Positions 1-6,086 are shown, counted from the first letter of the stretch. The stretch: 6,086 bases of DNA from Methylococcaceae bacterium (GCA_947484105.1 CANKON010000094.1:1-6086), one strand, 5' to 3'. Made by a program: numbers and translations. The notes: generated by a model from the letters alone, not told the origin.

Positions 1-975
1 TCAGGCAAAGCGCAGTTAATTCCCGTTATTGCTCGTTTGCCAATTAACGCGCCGAATGAAAATTATCCGTTAATTTTAAATACGGGGCGAATTCGTGACC
101 AATGGCACACGATGACACGCACAGGCATTGCTGCGAAATTGAATCAACACAAACCCGAACCGTTTGTGGAGATTCATCCCGAAGACGCAAAACGTTTTGA
201 ACTTTAAAAAAATCAATTGGCTAAAATTGAAACTTCTTTCGGTTCTATGTTGGCACGAGTGCAAATTACTGACTCGCAACGTGAAAGTGAAATTTTTGTG
301 CCGATGCACTGGACCGCGCAACAATCATCAAATGGACGAATGGGCGCGTTGGTGAATCCGATTGTTGACCCCATTTCAAAACAACCTGAAAGTAAACATA
401 CGCCCGTAAAAATTTCGCATTATCAAACGGCATGGCAAGGTTTCATTTTATCGCGACGTGAATTAATGATTTCTAAACCCGAATACTGGGTTAAAAACAA
501 AGGTGATGAATTTTATCGTTATGAATTAGCGGGTCAAAAATCAATTGAAAATTTAGCGGATTTTGCTCGGTTGTGTTTGTGTAAAAATGAAACTGTCGCG
601 CCGCAATGGCAAGAATATAGCGATTCAGCACAAGGAAATTATCGAGCTGCGCGATTTATTGAGGAACGTTTAGAAAGTGTGTTTTTTATTACAGCTGAAC
701 ATGAATTACCGTCGCGTAATTGGTTAATCAGTTTATTTGCAAAAAACGAACTGACAAAAGCCGAACGTTTAGCCGTTTTAACAGGCATTCCACCTCTCGG
801 ATGCGAAGATGTTGGAACGATTGTTTGCGCTTGTTTCAATATCGGCGAAAAAACGATTCAAAAAGCCATTAAAGAACAAGGTTTGAAAACCCATCAAGAA
901 ATCGGCAGCTGTTTAAAAGCGGGTACAAATTGCGGTTCTTGCGTTCCTGAAATCAAAGCGTTGTTAATTTCATGA
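1..975 (+). pseudogene. nasA: Assimilatory nitrate reductase catalytic subunit, 3' part, interrupted by an in-frame stop
   Basis: This is the last ~325 codons of a cytoplasmic molybdenum enzyme that reduces nitrate to nitrite for nitrogen assimilation; the 5' end lies outside the window. The first part is the C-terminal molybdopterin-dinucleotide-binding domain, with NTGRIRDQWHTMTRTG (codons 27-42), a HPEDA motif (codons 59-63) and FVPMHW further on. After a linker with RYELAG and LPSRNWL comes a BFD-like [2Fe-2S] domain whose ligands are a CxC pair (826-834, VCACF) and a CxxC pair (931-942, GTNCGSC). Codon 69 (205-207) is TAA. Reading resumes in the same frame with no gain or loss against the usual family spacing between HPEDA and ARVQ, so a single substitution explains it. 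The product would stop inside the cofactor domain and lose the iron-sulfur domain. A new start at TTG 217 or ATG 247 could only yield a fragment. Family identity is very secure; whether the stop is real or a base-call error cannot be told from the sequence. Confidence 0.9.
205..207 (+). other. Premature in-frame TAA in nasA
   Basis: The codon sits between F-E-L and K-N-Q-L, where the family normally has a polar residue starting a surface loop (typically Q/K/R-D-G-D). CAA, AAA or GAA would each become TAA by one base change. A run of seven A's (206-212) overlaps the stop and is a place where base-calling errors occur, but a length error there would shift the frame, and the frame is kept. Confidence 0.85.
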
Positions 976-2378
976 ATATGTCAGAAAGGGTTTGGATTGT
1001 TGATGATGATAAATCTATTCGTTGGGTGATAGAAAAAGCACTGCAAAAAATAGAAATATCGACACGCAGTTTTCAGTCTCCAAAAGAACTTCTCACCGCT
1101 TTGCAGGAAGACACGCCTGACGTTCTGATTACAGATATTCGTATGCCAAATATGAATGGTTTGGAATTGTTAGCCAAAATTAAATCCGATTATCCCGAAT
1201 TACCAGTCATCGTTATGACCGCACATTCTGATTTAGACAGTGCGGTGGCGGCATTTCACGGTGGCGCATTTGATTATTTAGCAAAGCCTTTTGATGTTGA
1301 CGATTTAATTGATTTAACGCAACGCGCTTGCGTTCATTCTCAACAACAACGTGAGGAAATAATAAATCCCGCTGTTTTAAAACAAGCGACCGTTTCTGAC
1401 ATTATTGGCGAAGCCCCTGCAATGCAGGAGGTTTTTAGAGCTATTGGACGTTTAGCACGTTCTCACATCACGGTTTTGATTAACGGCGAATCGGGGACGG
1501 GAAAAGAACTGGTTGCAAAAGCACTGCATCGACATAGTCCGCGTAGTGGAAAACCATTTGTCGCCTTAAACATGGCAGCAATTCCCAAAGATTTAATGGA
1601 ATCGGAATTATTTGGACATGAAAAAGGGGCTTTTACAGGAGCGGCACAAAAACGAATCGGACGATTTGAACAAGCGAATGGTGGTGCGTTATTTTTAGAC
1701 GAAATTGGTGATATGCCATCATCGTTGCAAACTCGACTTTTACGGGTTTTAGCGGATGGCGAATTTTATCCTGTCGGGTCTTATGCTTCTAAAAAAGTCG
1801 ATGTGCGAATTATCGCCGCAACCCACCAAAACTTGGAAGATTTAGTTAGAAAAAAACGTTTTCGCGCAGATTTATTTCACCGTTTAAACGTGATTAGGAT
1901 TCACATTCCTGCGTTGCGTGAGCGTAGACAGGACATTCCGTTATTGTTACGTCATTTTTTACAACAAGCGGCGAAAGAGTTGGATATGGAAGTCAAAGTA
2001 TTGAAATTAGAAGCAGAAGAATTTTTAAGTGCGTTAGATTGGGAAGGGAATGTTCGGCAATTAGAAAATACTTGTCGTTGGTTGACAGTGATGGCTTCGG
2101 GACGAGAAATTCATTTACACGATTTGCCACCTGAGTTGTCACCATTACATTCAGAAATTACCATGAATAATGATTGGAAAGTTTTGTTGGGAACAGAAAT
2201 TGATAAACACTTTCATGCTCAAAAAACAGATGTTGCCAAAATAATTATCGCTTCCGTTGAACATTTATTGATAGAACGCGCCTTGGTTTTCACAGGTAAT
2301 AAACGTCAAGAAGCAGCTTTTTTACTGGGTTATGGTAGAAATACATTAGCGCGAAAATTCAATGAAGATTTGATATAG
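972..2378 (+). CDS. glnG: Nitrogen regulation response regulator NtrC (NR-I), sigma-54 activator
   Basis: Cytoplasmic response regulator that, once phosphorylated, oligomerises at enhancers and uses ATP hydrolysis to open sigma-54 promoters of nitrogen-assimilation genes. The receiver domain (about 6-122) has the acidic patch D11-D13, phospho-acceptor D55 in TDIRMP, T83 and K105. The AAA+ domain (about 142-375) has Walker A GESGTGKE (172-179), the sigma-54-contacting GAFTGA loop (219-224), Walker B LFLDEIG (240-246) and the arginine-finger region FRADLFHRLNV (297-307). The Fis-type helix-turn-helix lies at about 442-464. At 468 residues it matches the usual NtrC length. ATG 972 overlaps the nasA stop (ATGA); ATG 978 gives the more typical MSERVWIVDDD N-terminus, and neither has a clear Shine-Dalgarno, so coupling to nasA translation is likely. 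The usual partner kinase gene ntrB is not adjacent. All key residues are present and the protein looks functional. Confidence 0.97.
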   Translation: MNMSERVWIVDDDKSIRWVIEKALQKIEISTRSFQSPKELLTALQEDTPDVLITDIRMPNMNGLELLAKIKSDYPELPVIVMTAHSDLDSAVAAFHGGAFDYLAKPFDVDDLIDLTQRACVHSQQQREEIINPAVLKQATVSDIIGEAPAMQEVFRAIGRLARSHITVLINGESGTGKELVAKALHRHSPRSGKPFVALNMAAIPKDLMESELFGHEKGAFTGAAQKRIGRFEQANGGALFLDEIGDMPSSLQTRLLRVLADGEFYPVGSYASKKVDVRIIAATHQNLEDLVRKKRFRADLFHRLNVIRIHIPALRERRQDIPLLLRHFLQQAAKELDMEVKVLKLEAEEFLSALDWEGNVRQLENTCRWLTVMASGREIHLHDLPPELSPLHSEITMNNDWKVLLGTEIDKHFHAQKTDVAKIIIASVEHLLIERALVFTGNKRQEAAFLLGYGRNTLARKFNEDLI

Positions 2379-2379
2379 A

Positions 2380-2407
2380 AATCAATTCGTGTCCATCCGT
2401 ATTGATT
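2380..2407. repeat. Imperfect palindrome just after ntrC
   Basis: AATCAAT (2380-2386) and ATTGATT (2401-2407) are a perfect 7-bp inverted repeat around a 14-base centre containing CGTGTCCATCCGT. It begins two bases after the ntrC stop. The stem is A/T-rich and no T-run follows, so it is a poor intrinsic terminator. The centre resembles short CGTGT/CATCCGT-type sequences that recur between genes in some genomes, but that comparison is from memory only. Confidence 0.4.
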
Positions 2408-2476
2408 GGTTAGTTTGTGAAAATGTCACGAGCGCGACTGTAATCAAAATTCGGATTTCGTTCGAGCATTAAAACT

Positions 2477-2540
2477 TGCTAAAACGTTCCGTTTTTGGGG
2501 CTGTAACTAAATAGGATAAAAAAGCTGCTAAACTGCTCCG
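2477..2540. repeat. Direct repeat TGCTAAA-N4-TCCG, two copies 49 bp apart
   Basis: Copies at 2477-2491 and 2526-2540 share TGCTAAA and TCCG exactly, separated in each by four differing bases (ACGT and CTGC). Both lie upstream of the phosphoesterase start, the second 25 bp before the ATG. Two matching half-site-like boxes could be operator sites or chance in an A/T-rich gap; the 49-bp offset is not a whole number of helical turns, which weakens cooperative binding as an explanation. Confidence 0.3.
2481..2495. repeat. Short hairpin AAAACG-TTC-CGTTTT
   Basis: A perfect 6-bp stem with a 3-base loop, flanked by extra T then GGGG. On the + strand it ends in TTTTT, which gives it the outline of a very weak terminator, but only two G-C pairs support the stem. 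It overlaps the first copy of the direct repeat described separately. Confidence 0.3.
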
Positions 2541-2555
2541 AAAAACTCTATATAT

Positions 2556-2560
2556 AGGGA
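2556..2560 (+). promoter_or_regulatory. Ribosome binding site of the phosphoesterase gene
   Basis: AGGGA lies five bases before ATG 2566. It is the clearest Shine-Dalgarno in the window and fixes the start, which also opens directly into a signal peptide. Confidence 0.7.
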
Positions 2561-2565
2561 AAATC

Positions 2566-3870
2566 ATGAAAAATAAATTGCCCTTACTTTTACCAGCGTT
2601 AATCTTTGCAGTACCCGTACAAGCTACTGAAATGGATAAAATTGAACACATCATTGTGATTTATTTAGAAAACCACAGCTTTGATAATTTGTATGGAACG
2701 TTTCCTGGTGTTGAGGGAATTGCTCACGCTACGCTACAACAAGCTCAACAAATTGATTTGAAAGGTAATCCGTATCAAACCTTGCCCGCTGTTCCCAAAG
2801 ACAAACGCTTCCCCGACAATTTGCCCAATCAGCCTTTTGAAATCAACCAGTTCATTGCTCCGAATGAAAAAACCAGAGATTTAGTGCATCGTTTTTACCA
2901 GCATCAAGCTCAAATAAACGGTGGGAAAATGAACCGTTTTGCAGCGGTATCTGATGCGGGGGCGTTGACGATGGGGCATTATCGCGGTGAGGAATTGCCT
3001 CTTTGGTCTTATGCCAAGCGATTTACATTAGCCGATAACTTTTTTCAAGCAGCTTACGGCGGTTCATTTTTGAATCATCAGTGGTTAATATGTGCTTGCA
3101 CGCCCCATTACGAAAATGCGCCCGAACGTCTGAAAGTGCAATTAAATGAACAGGGCGAACTGATTAAAGACGGCGCAATTACGCCTGATAATTTCGTCGT
3201 TAATACTTTGCAACCTTTTGAGCAACCTTATGATGCAAAAGAACTGGATGCTGAAAAACATTTACCCCTGCAAACAGCCGTTACGATTGGTGATCGATTA
3301 TCCGATAAATCTATTTCGTGGACATGGTTTTCAGGTGGATGGAATGATGCAATTGCTGGAAATCCCGCACAAAATTTCCAATATCATCACCAACCCTTTG
3401 TTTATTTCAAAAATTATGCAGAAGGTTCAGCCGCTCGTGAAGAACATCTTAAAGATGAAGCTGATTTTCTTGAAGGAATTGAAGAAGGTAATCTACCTGC
3501 TGTCAGTTTTTATAAACCGATTGGCGACTTGAACGAACATCCAGGCTATGCAGATTTACTTTCAGGCGAACAACATATCGCTGATATCTTGCATAAAATT
3601 GAACAAAGTTCGTTATGGAAAAATAGTGTTGTCATTGTGACTTATGACGAATTTGGTGGTTTTTGGGATCATGTGTCGCCGCCTAAACTTGATCGTTGGG
3701 GCGCGGGAAATCGTGTGCCGACATTGATTATTTCCCCGTTTGCAAAACAGGGTTACGTTGACCACACGATGTACGATACAACTTCGATTTTGAAATTGAT
3801 TGAAACACGTTTCAATTTACCGCCTCTTACCGAGCGAGATGCTCAAGCCACGCCTCTATTTTTAAAATGA
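2566..3870 (+). CDS. Exported phosphoesterase, phospholipase C / AcpA-type acid phosphatase family
   Basis: Predicted secreted hydrolase of phosphate esters in the family that contains bacterial non-haemolytic phospholipase C and AcpA acid phosphatases. A signal peptide (basic KNK, hydrophobic 5-17, VQA cleavage after residue 20) sends it across the inner membrane. Family motifs in order are the metal-binding ENHSFDNLYG (E35, N36), MGHY (H138), GGSFLNHQ with the likely active serine S167, NEHPGY (H325), and TYDEFGGFWDHVSPP with D361, E362, D368 and H369. RVPTLIISPFAKQGYVDHT and LPPLTERD close the fold. GGSFLNH and LICAC point to the acid phosphatase branch more than to classical phospholipase C; the substrate (phosphomonoester or lipid) cannot be decided here. 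At 434 residues it is compact and ends soon after LTERD, a few residues short of many relatives. Its TGA overlaps the selO start by four bases. It follows a good ribosome binding site and is probably the first gene of a two-gene operon. Confidence 0.88.
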   Translation: MKNKLPLLLPALIFAVPVQATEMDKIEHIIVIYLENHSFDNLYGTFPGVEGIAHATLQQAQQIDLKGNPYQTLPAVPKDKRFPDNLPNQPFEINQFIAPNEKTRDLVHRFYQHQAQINGGKMNRFAAVSDAGALTMGHYRGEELPLWSYAKRFTLADNFFQAAYGGSFLNHQWLICACTPHYENAPERLKVQLNEQGELIKDGAITPDNFVVNTLQPFEQPYDAKELDAEKHLPLQTAVTIGDRLSDKSISWTWFSGGWNDAIAGNPAQNFQYHHQPFVYFKNYAEGSAAREEHLKDEADFLEGIEEGNLPAVSFYKPIGDLNEHPGYADLLSGEQHIADILHKIEQSSLWKNSVVIVTYDEFGGFWDHVSPPKLDRWGAGNRVPTLIISPFAKQGYVDHTMYDTTSILKLIETRFNLPPLTERDAQATPLFLK

Positions 3871-5411
3871 AATTTAATTTCGATAACACGTTCATCAATT
3901 CGCTTCCTGAAGATAAAAGTCAGGAAAATACTTGCCGTCAGGTGTTTAACGCTTGTTATTCCATGGTTCAGCCCCAAAAAGTATCACGTCCTCAGCAAGT
4001 TATTTATTCGCCAGAAGTCGCGCAGTTACTTGATTTAGACGATGAACACTGCAAATCAACACTGTTTGAACAGGTTTTTTCGGGCAATCACATTTTGCCT
4101 GGAATGCAACCTTATTCGACTTGTTATGGTGGGCATCAGTTTGGGCAATGGGCGGGACAATTGGGAGATGGGCGAGCGATTAACCTGGGTGAGGTGATCA
4201 ATAGCAAGCAAGAGCGTTGGGTACTACAGCTAAAAGGTGCAGGAAAAACACCCTATTCACGAAATTCCGATGGTTTAGCGGTGTTACGTTCTTCAGTGCG
4301 AGAATTTTTATGCAGTGAAGCGATGCACCATTTAGGCGTTCCAACCACACGCGCCTTGAGTTTGACTCTAACAGGTGAATCTGTGTTACGGGATATGTTT
4401 TACGATGGTAATTCTAAATATGAACCTGGTGCAGTGGTTTGTCGAGTGGCTCAGACATTCACGCGGTTTGGACATTTTCAAATTTTCGCTGCACGCAATG
4501 ACATAACTTTACTCAAGCGATTTCTTGATCACACAATTCAAACAGATTTTTCGCATTTAGGAAAACCGAGCGTCGATACTTATTTAGCATGGTTTGGCGA
4601 AGTTTGTCAGCGAACCGCCGAATTAGTAGTGCATTGGCAGCGCGTCGGATTTGTTCATGGTGTGATGAACACAGACAATATGTCGATTACAGGGCTTACT
4701 ATTGATTATGGTCCTTACGGTTGGTTAGAGAATTTCAACTTGCGCTGGACTCCGAACACAACGGATTCTGATCATAGGCGTTACCATTTTGGCAATCAAC
4801 CTCGCGTCGCATTTTGGAATTTAGCCCAATTAGCCAATGCGATTGTTCCGTTGATTGAACACTCGCAGCTTTTGCAAGATATTTTAGAGCGGCACTACAC
4901 CGACTCATTTCAACGCAGTTATGAAAAAATGATGGCGGAAAAATTAGGGCTGGATAAGTTTGATGAATCGTTAATTTCAGATTTGATGGTGTTGTTGCAA
5001 TCAACCGAAACGGATATGACTATTTTTTACCGCCAACTTGCTAAAATAAATATGTCGGGGAAAATCGATTTTACGCCTTTAACTTATGCATATTACGACA
5101 AGGGTTATTTAGACGCGCATTATCAGCGGCAATTACAGACCTGGTTGAACCGTTACGCCGCCCAATTAAAACAAGAACAGCGTTCTGAAACGGAACGATG
5201 TTCTCGCATGAATACGGTTAATCCAAAGTATGTGTTGAGAAATTATTTGGCTCAACAAGCGATTACAGCAGCTGAAAATGGCGATTTCACCGAAATTCAT
5301 ACTTTGTTAGACGTACTTCGTAGACCCTACGATGAAAAACCTGAATTTTCTCGTTACGCTGAAAAACGCCCCGAATGGGTGAAATGTTCGATGCTGTCAT
5401 GCAGTTCCTAA
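3867..5411 (+). CDS. selO: Protein adenylyltransferase SelO (YdiU/UPF0061 family)
   Basis: Pseudokinase-fold enzyme that binds ATP in an inverted orientation and transfers AMP to hydroxyl groups of proteins; in E. coli it is linked to protection against oxidative stress. The nucleotide-binding region runs through GGHQFGQWAGQLGDGRAI and LKGAGKTPYSR (K123). The catalytic region has HGVMNTDNMS (D270, N271) and IDYGPYG (D280, the DFG-equivalent metal ligand). NPKYVLRNYLAQQAI and the S-C-S-S terminus (C512, the position that is selenocysteine in animal SelO) complete the family pattern. The 514-residue length is slightly above E. coli YdiU (478) and there is no truncation. The start is ATG 3867, inside the stop of the phosphoesterase gene, with no Shine-Dalgarno, which suggests translational coupling. 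Oddities are that the activation-loop cysteine that pairs with the C-terminal one in E. coli is replaced (T295-P296 region), and that an extra cysteine, C507, sits five residues before C512. Confidence 0.96.
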   Translation: MKFNFDNTFINSLPEDKSQENTCRQVFNACYSMVQPQKVSRPQQVIYSPEVAQLLDLDDEHCKSTLFEQVFSGNHILPGMQPYSTCYGGHQFGQWAGQLGDGRAINLGEVINSKQERWVLQLKGAGKTPYSRNSDGLAVLRSSVREFLCSEAMHHLGVPTTRALSLTLTGESVLRDMFYDGNSKYEPGAVVCRVAQTFTRFGHFQIFAARNDITLLKRFLDHTIQTDFSHLGKPSVDTYLAWFGEVCQRTAELVVHWQRVGFVHGVMNTDNMSITGLTIDYGPYGWLENFNLRWTPNTTDSDHRRYHFGNQPRVAFWNLAQLANAIVPLIEHSQLLQDILERHYTDSFQRSYEKMMAEKLGLDKFDESLISDLMVLLQSTETDMTIFYRQLAKINMSGKIDFTPLTYAYYDKGYLDAHYQRQLQTWLNRYAAQLKQEQRSETERCSRMNTVNPKYVLRNYLAQQAITAAENGDFTEIHTLLDVLRRPYDEKPEFSRYAEKRPEWVKCSMLSCSS

Positions 5412-5443
5412 ACACGTTCACAATGAATTTGTTTCTTCGTTGC

Positions 5444-5474
5444 TGATAATGCTCATCAAACTCGAAAATTATCA
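5444..5474. repeat. Inverted repeat between selO and the lipoprotein gene
   Basis: TGATAAT (5444-5450) and ATTATCA (5468-5474) form a 7-bp perfect inverted repeat with a 17-base loop. Only one G-C pair supports the stem, and the sequence after it is ATTATTAAA rather than a T-run, so it is not a convincing terminator. TATCAT (5470-5475) in the right arm is -10-like but lacks a well-placed -35. It may be an operator-like site or chance. Confidence 0.25.
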
Positions 5475-5522
5475 TTATTAAACTACTGAAATCTCTTTTA
5501 ACCCAAACGAACCTGATTAAAA

Positions 5523-6050
5523 ATGAATGTCTTAAAACCCATTATGCTTCTACTTACTTTGTTAATGCTGATTAGTGGATGCTCAACAAAAAAAACACCT
5601 GAGAGCATTTTTTCAGAGGCACAGAAATTGGAAGGTAATACGCGAATGATTCCCGCCTCGCTTGATGATACTTGGAATGCTTCCATGGAATTAGTCGGTC
5701 GTCAAGGTTTTAATATCAATGAAGTTGATACGGGAATGATGGGGAAAGTTTTGGGATTAACTAAAGAAATAAAAAATAAAGATGATGACGAAATATCTCA
5801 CAGTATCAAAGCGACAATTACTCTTTCACCCGTATCCAACAGATTAACGCGCGTTACACTCTCCGCAAATCAAACAACAGAATTGCATAAAAAGTCTTAC
5901 ATCTGGTGGCATTTATTGTGGATGATTCCCCTTATTCCGATTGATACGGAATACACGAACATTGTTACAGATAGAGATACGATTAAATCATCTGATTTTT
6001 ATGACGACTTTTTCTCTGAATTATTAGCGAATGTTAAAAATAATCATTAG
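5523..6050 (+). CDS. Uncharacterised outer-membrane lipoprotein
   Basis: I do not recognise a characterised relative. The N-terminus is a lipoprotein signal: K5, a hydrophobic stretch 7-17 and the lipobox I17-S18-G19-C20. Serine at +2 after C20 predicts outer-membrane sorting under the E. coli rule. The mature part (about 155 residues) has a segment SLDDTWNASMELVGRQGFNI followed by D-T-G-M-M-G-K-V-L-G, then alternating strands (ISHSIKATITLSPV, TRVTLSAN). This is the helix-then-sheet pattern of small lipoproteins whose domain begins with a 'W...a.e.L...GF.I...D...G.I.g' signature; the match is by pattern only. A Trp-rich hydrophobic stretch (Y126-I140, with W128, W129, W133) could face the membrane or a partner. 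The start at 5523 has no clear Shine-Dalgarno, but it gives a full-length signal peptide; the next ATG (codon 8) would lose the basic residue. It stands 111 bp after selO and may be transcribed separately. Confidence 0.75.
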   Translation: MNVLKPIMLLLTLLMLISGCSTKKTPESIFSEAQKLEGNTRMIPASLDDTWNASMELVGRQGFNINEVDTGMMGKVLGLTKEIKNKDDDEISHSIKATITLSPVSNRLTRVTLSANQTTELHKKSYIWWHLLWMIPLIPIDTEYTNIVTDRDTIKSSDFYDDFFSELLANVKNNH

Positions 6051-6086
6051 TTGAAACGGGTAAAGGGTAAATAACAGAATCTTAAA

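Larger units (their letters stand above)
2379..2565. other. Intergenic region between ntrC and the phosphoesterase gene
   Basis: This 187-bp gap must hold the promoter of the phosphoesterase-selO pair if that pair has its own. I see no convincing sigma-70 promoter: TAGGAT (2512-2517) and TATATA (2549-2554) are -10-like, but neither has a good -35 at 16-18 bases, and the second would leave almost no leader. No GG-N10-GC sigma-54 site and no G+C-rich stem with a T-tract were found. The region does hold a 7-bp inverted repeat, a short A/T hairpin, a spaced direct repeat and a 19-codon coding-like stretch on the minus strand, so it may be a mix of regulatory sequence and decayed DNA. Confidence 0.5.

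Noticed and set aside
251..264. TGGCAC...TGCAA resembling a sigma-54 promoter inside nasA, upstream of ntrC
   Set aside because: GG and GC are only seven bases apart instead of ten, and the bases encode the conserved ARVQ segment of nasA.
217..975. A free-standing gene starting at TTG 217
   Set aside because: The frame and homology continue from the nasA sequence upstream of the stop; the supposed start is in the middle of the cofactor-binding domain and has no Shine-Dalgarno.
2371..2565. Rho-independent terminator after ntrC
   Set aside because: The only stems found are A/T-rich (7 bp with a 14-base loop and no T-tract; 6 bp with two G-C pairs), too weak to call.
2469..2654. 61-residue minus-strand reading frame across the start of the phosphoesterase gene
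   Set aside because: It overlaps the signal peptide coding region antisense, has no ribosome binding site and no recognisable motif; the + strand gene is well supported.
3218..3532. 104-residue + strand reading frame inside the phosphoesterase gene
   Set aside because: It is out of frame with a clearly conserved protein and has low-complexity K/I/L-rich content typical of a shadow frame.
4735..5004. 89-residue minus-strand reading frame inside selO
   Set aside because: Antisense shadow of a conserved gene, with no motif or start signal.
5287..5475. 62-residue minus-strand reading frame over the selO 3' end
   Set aside because: Most of it is antisense to the conserved SelO C-terminus, and the part in the gap shows no family resemblance.
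1..6086. CRISPR arrays, tRNA or rRNA genes, insertion sequences, integrase or defence genes
   Set aside because: No regularly spaced repeats, cloverleaf-like sequence, transposase or defence-type protein was seen on either strand; nearly all of the window is ordinary coding sequence.

Overview
The window is about 6.1 kb of AT-rich (roughly 40% GC by eye) bacterial DNA with all recognisable genes on the + strand. The content points to a gammaproteobacterium: an NtrC close to the enteric protein along its whole length, an assimilatory nitrate reductase with a C-terminal BFD-type [2Fe-2S] domain, a SelO ending in the bacterial S-C-S-S tail, and a small outer-membrane-type lipoprotein. I cannot name the genus; low-GC sulfur- or methane-oxidising gammaproteobacteria would fit, but that is a guess.

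Layout. (1) 1-975: the 3' part of nasA, catalytic subunit of assimilatory nitrate reductase, interrupted by one in-frame TAA at 205-207; homology continues in the same frame on both sides. (2) 972-2378: ntrC (glnG), complete, overlapping the nasA stop as ATGA. No ntrB lies beside it. (3) 2379-2565: a 187-bp intergenic region with weak inverted and direct repeats and a short coding-like stretch on the minus strand. (4) 2566-3870: an exported phosphoesterase of the phospholipase C / AcpA acid phosphatase family. (5) 3867-5411: selO, a pseudokinase-fold protein AMPylase, again joined by an ATGA overlap. (6) 5412-5522: a short intergenic region. (7) 5523-6050: an uncharacterised lipoprotein. The last 36 bases hold nothing I can identify.

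How the genes relate. nasA and ntrC form a nitrogen unit: the enzyme that reduces nitrate for assimilation and the sigma-54 activator that switches on nitrogen-scavenging genes. The phosphoesterase and selO form a second translationally coupled pair, one product outside the cytoplasmic membrane and one inside, with no obvious shared pathway. I see no new multi-gene system. The points most worth a second look are the nonsense codon in nasA and its possible polar effect on the coupled ntrC, the altered cysteine pattern of SelO, the phosphoesterase-selO coupling, and possible gene or repeat debris in the 2379-2565 gap.
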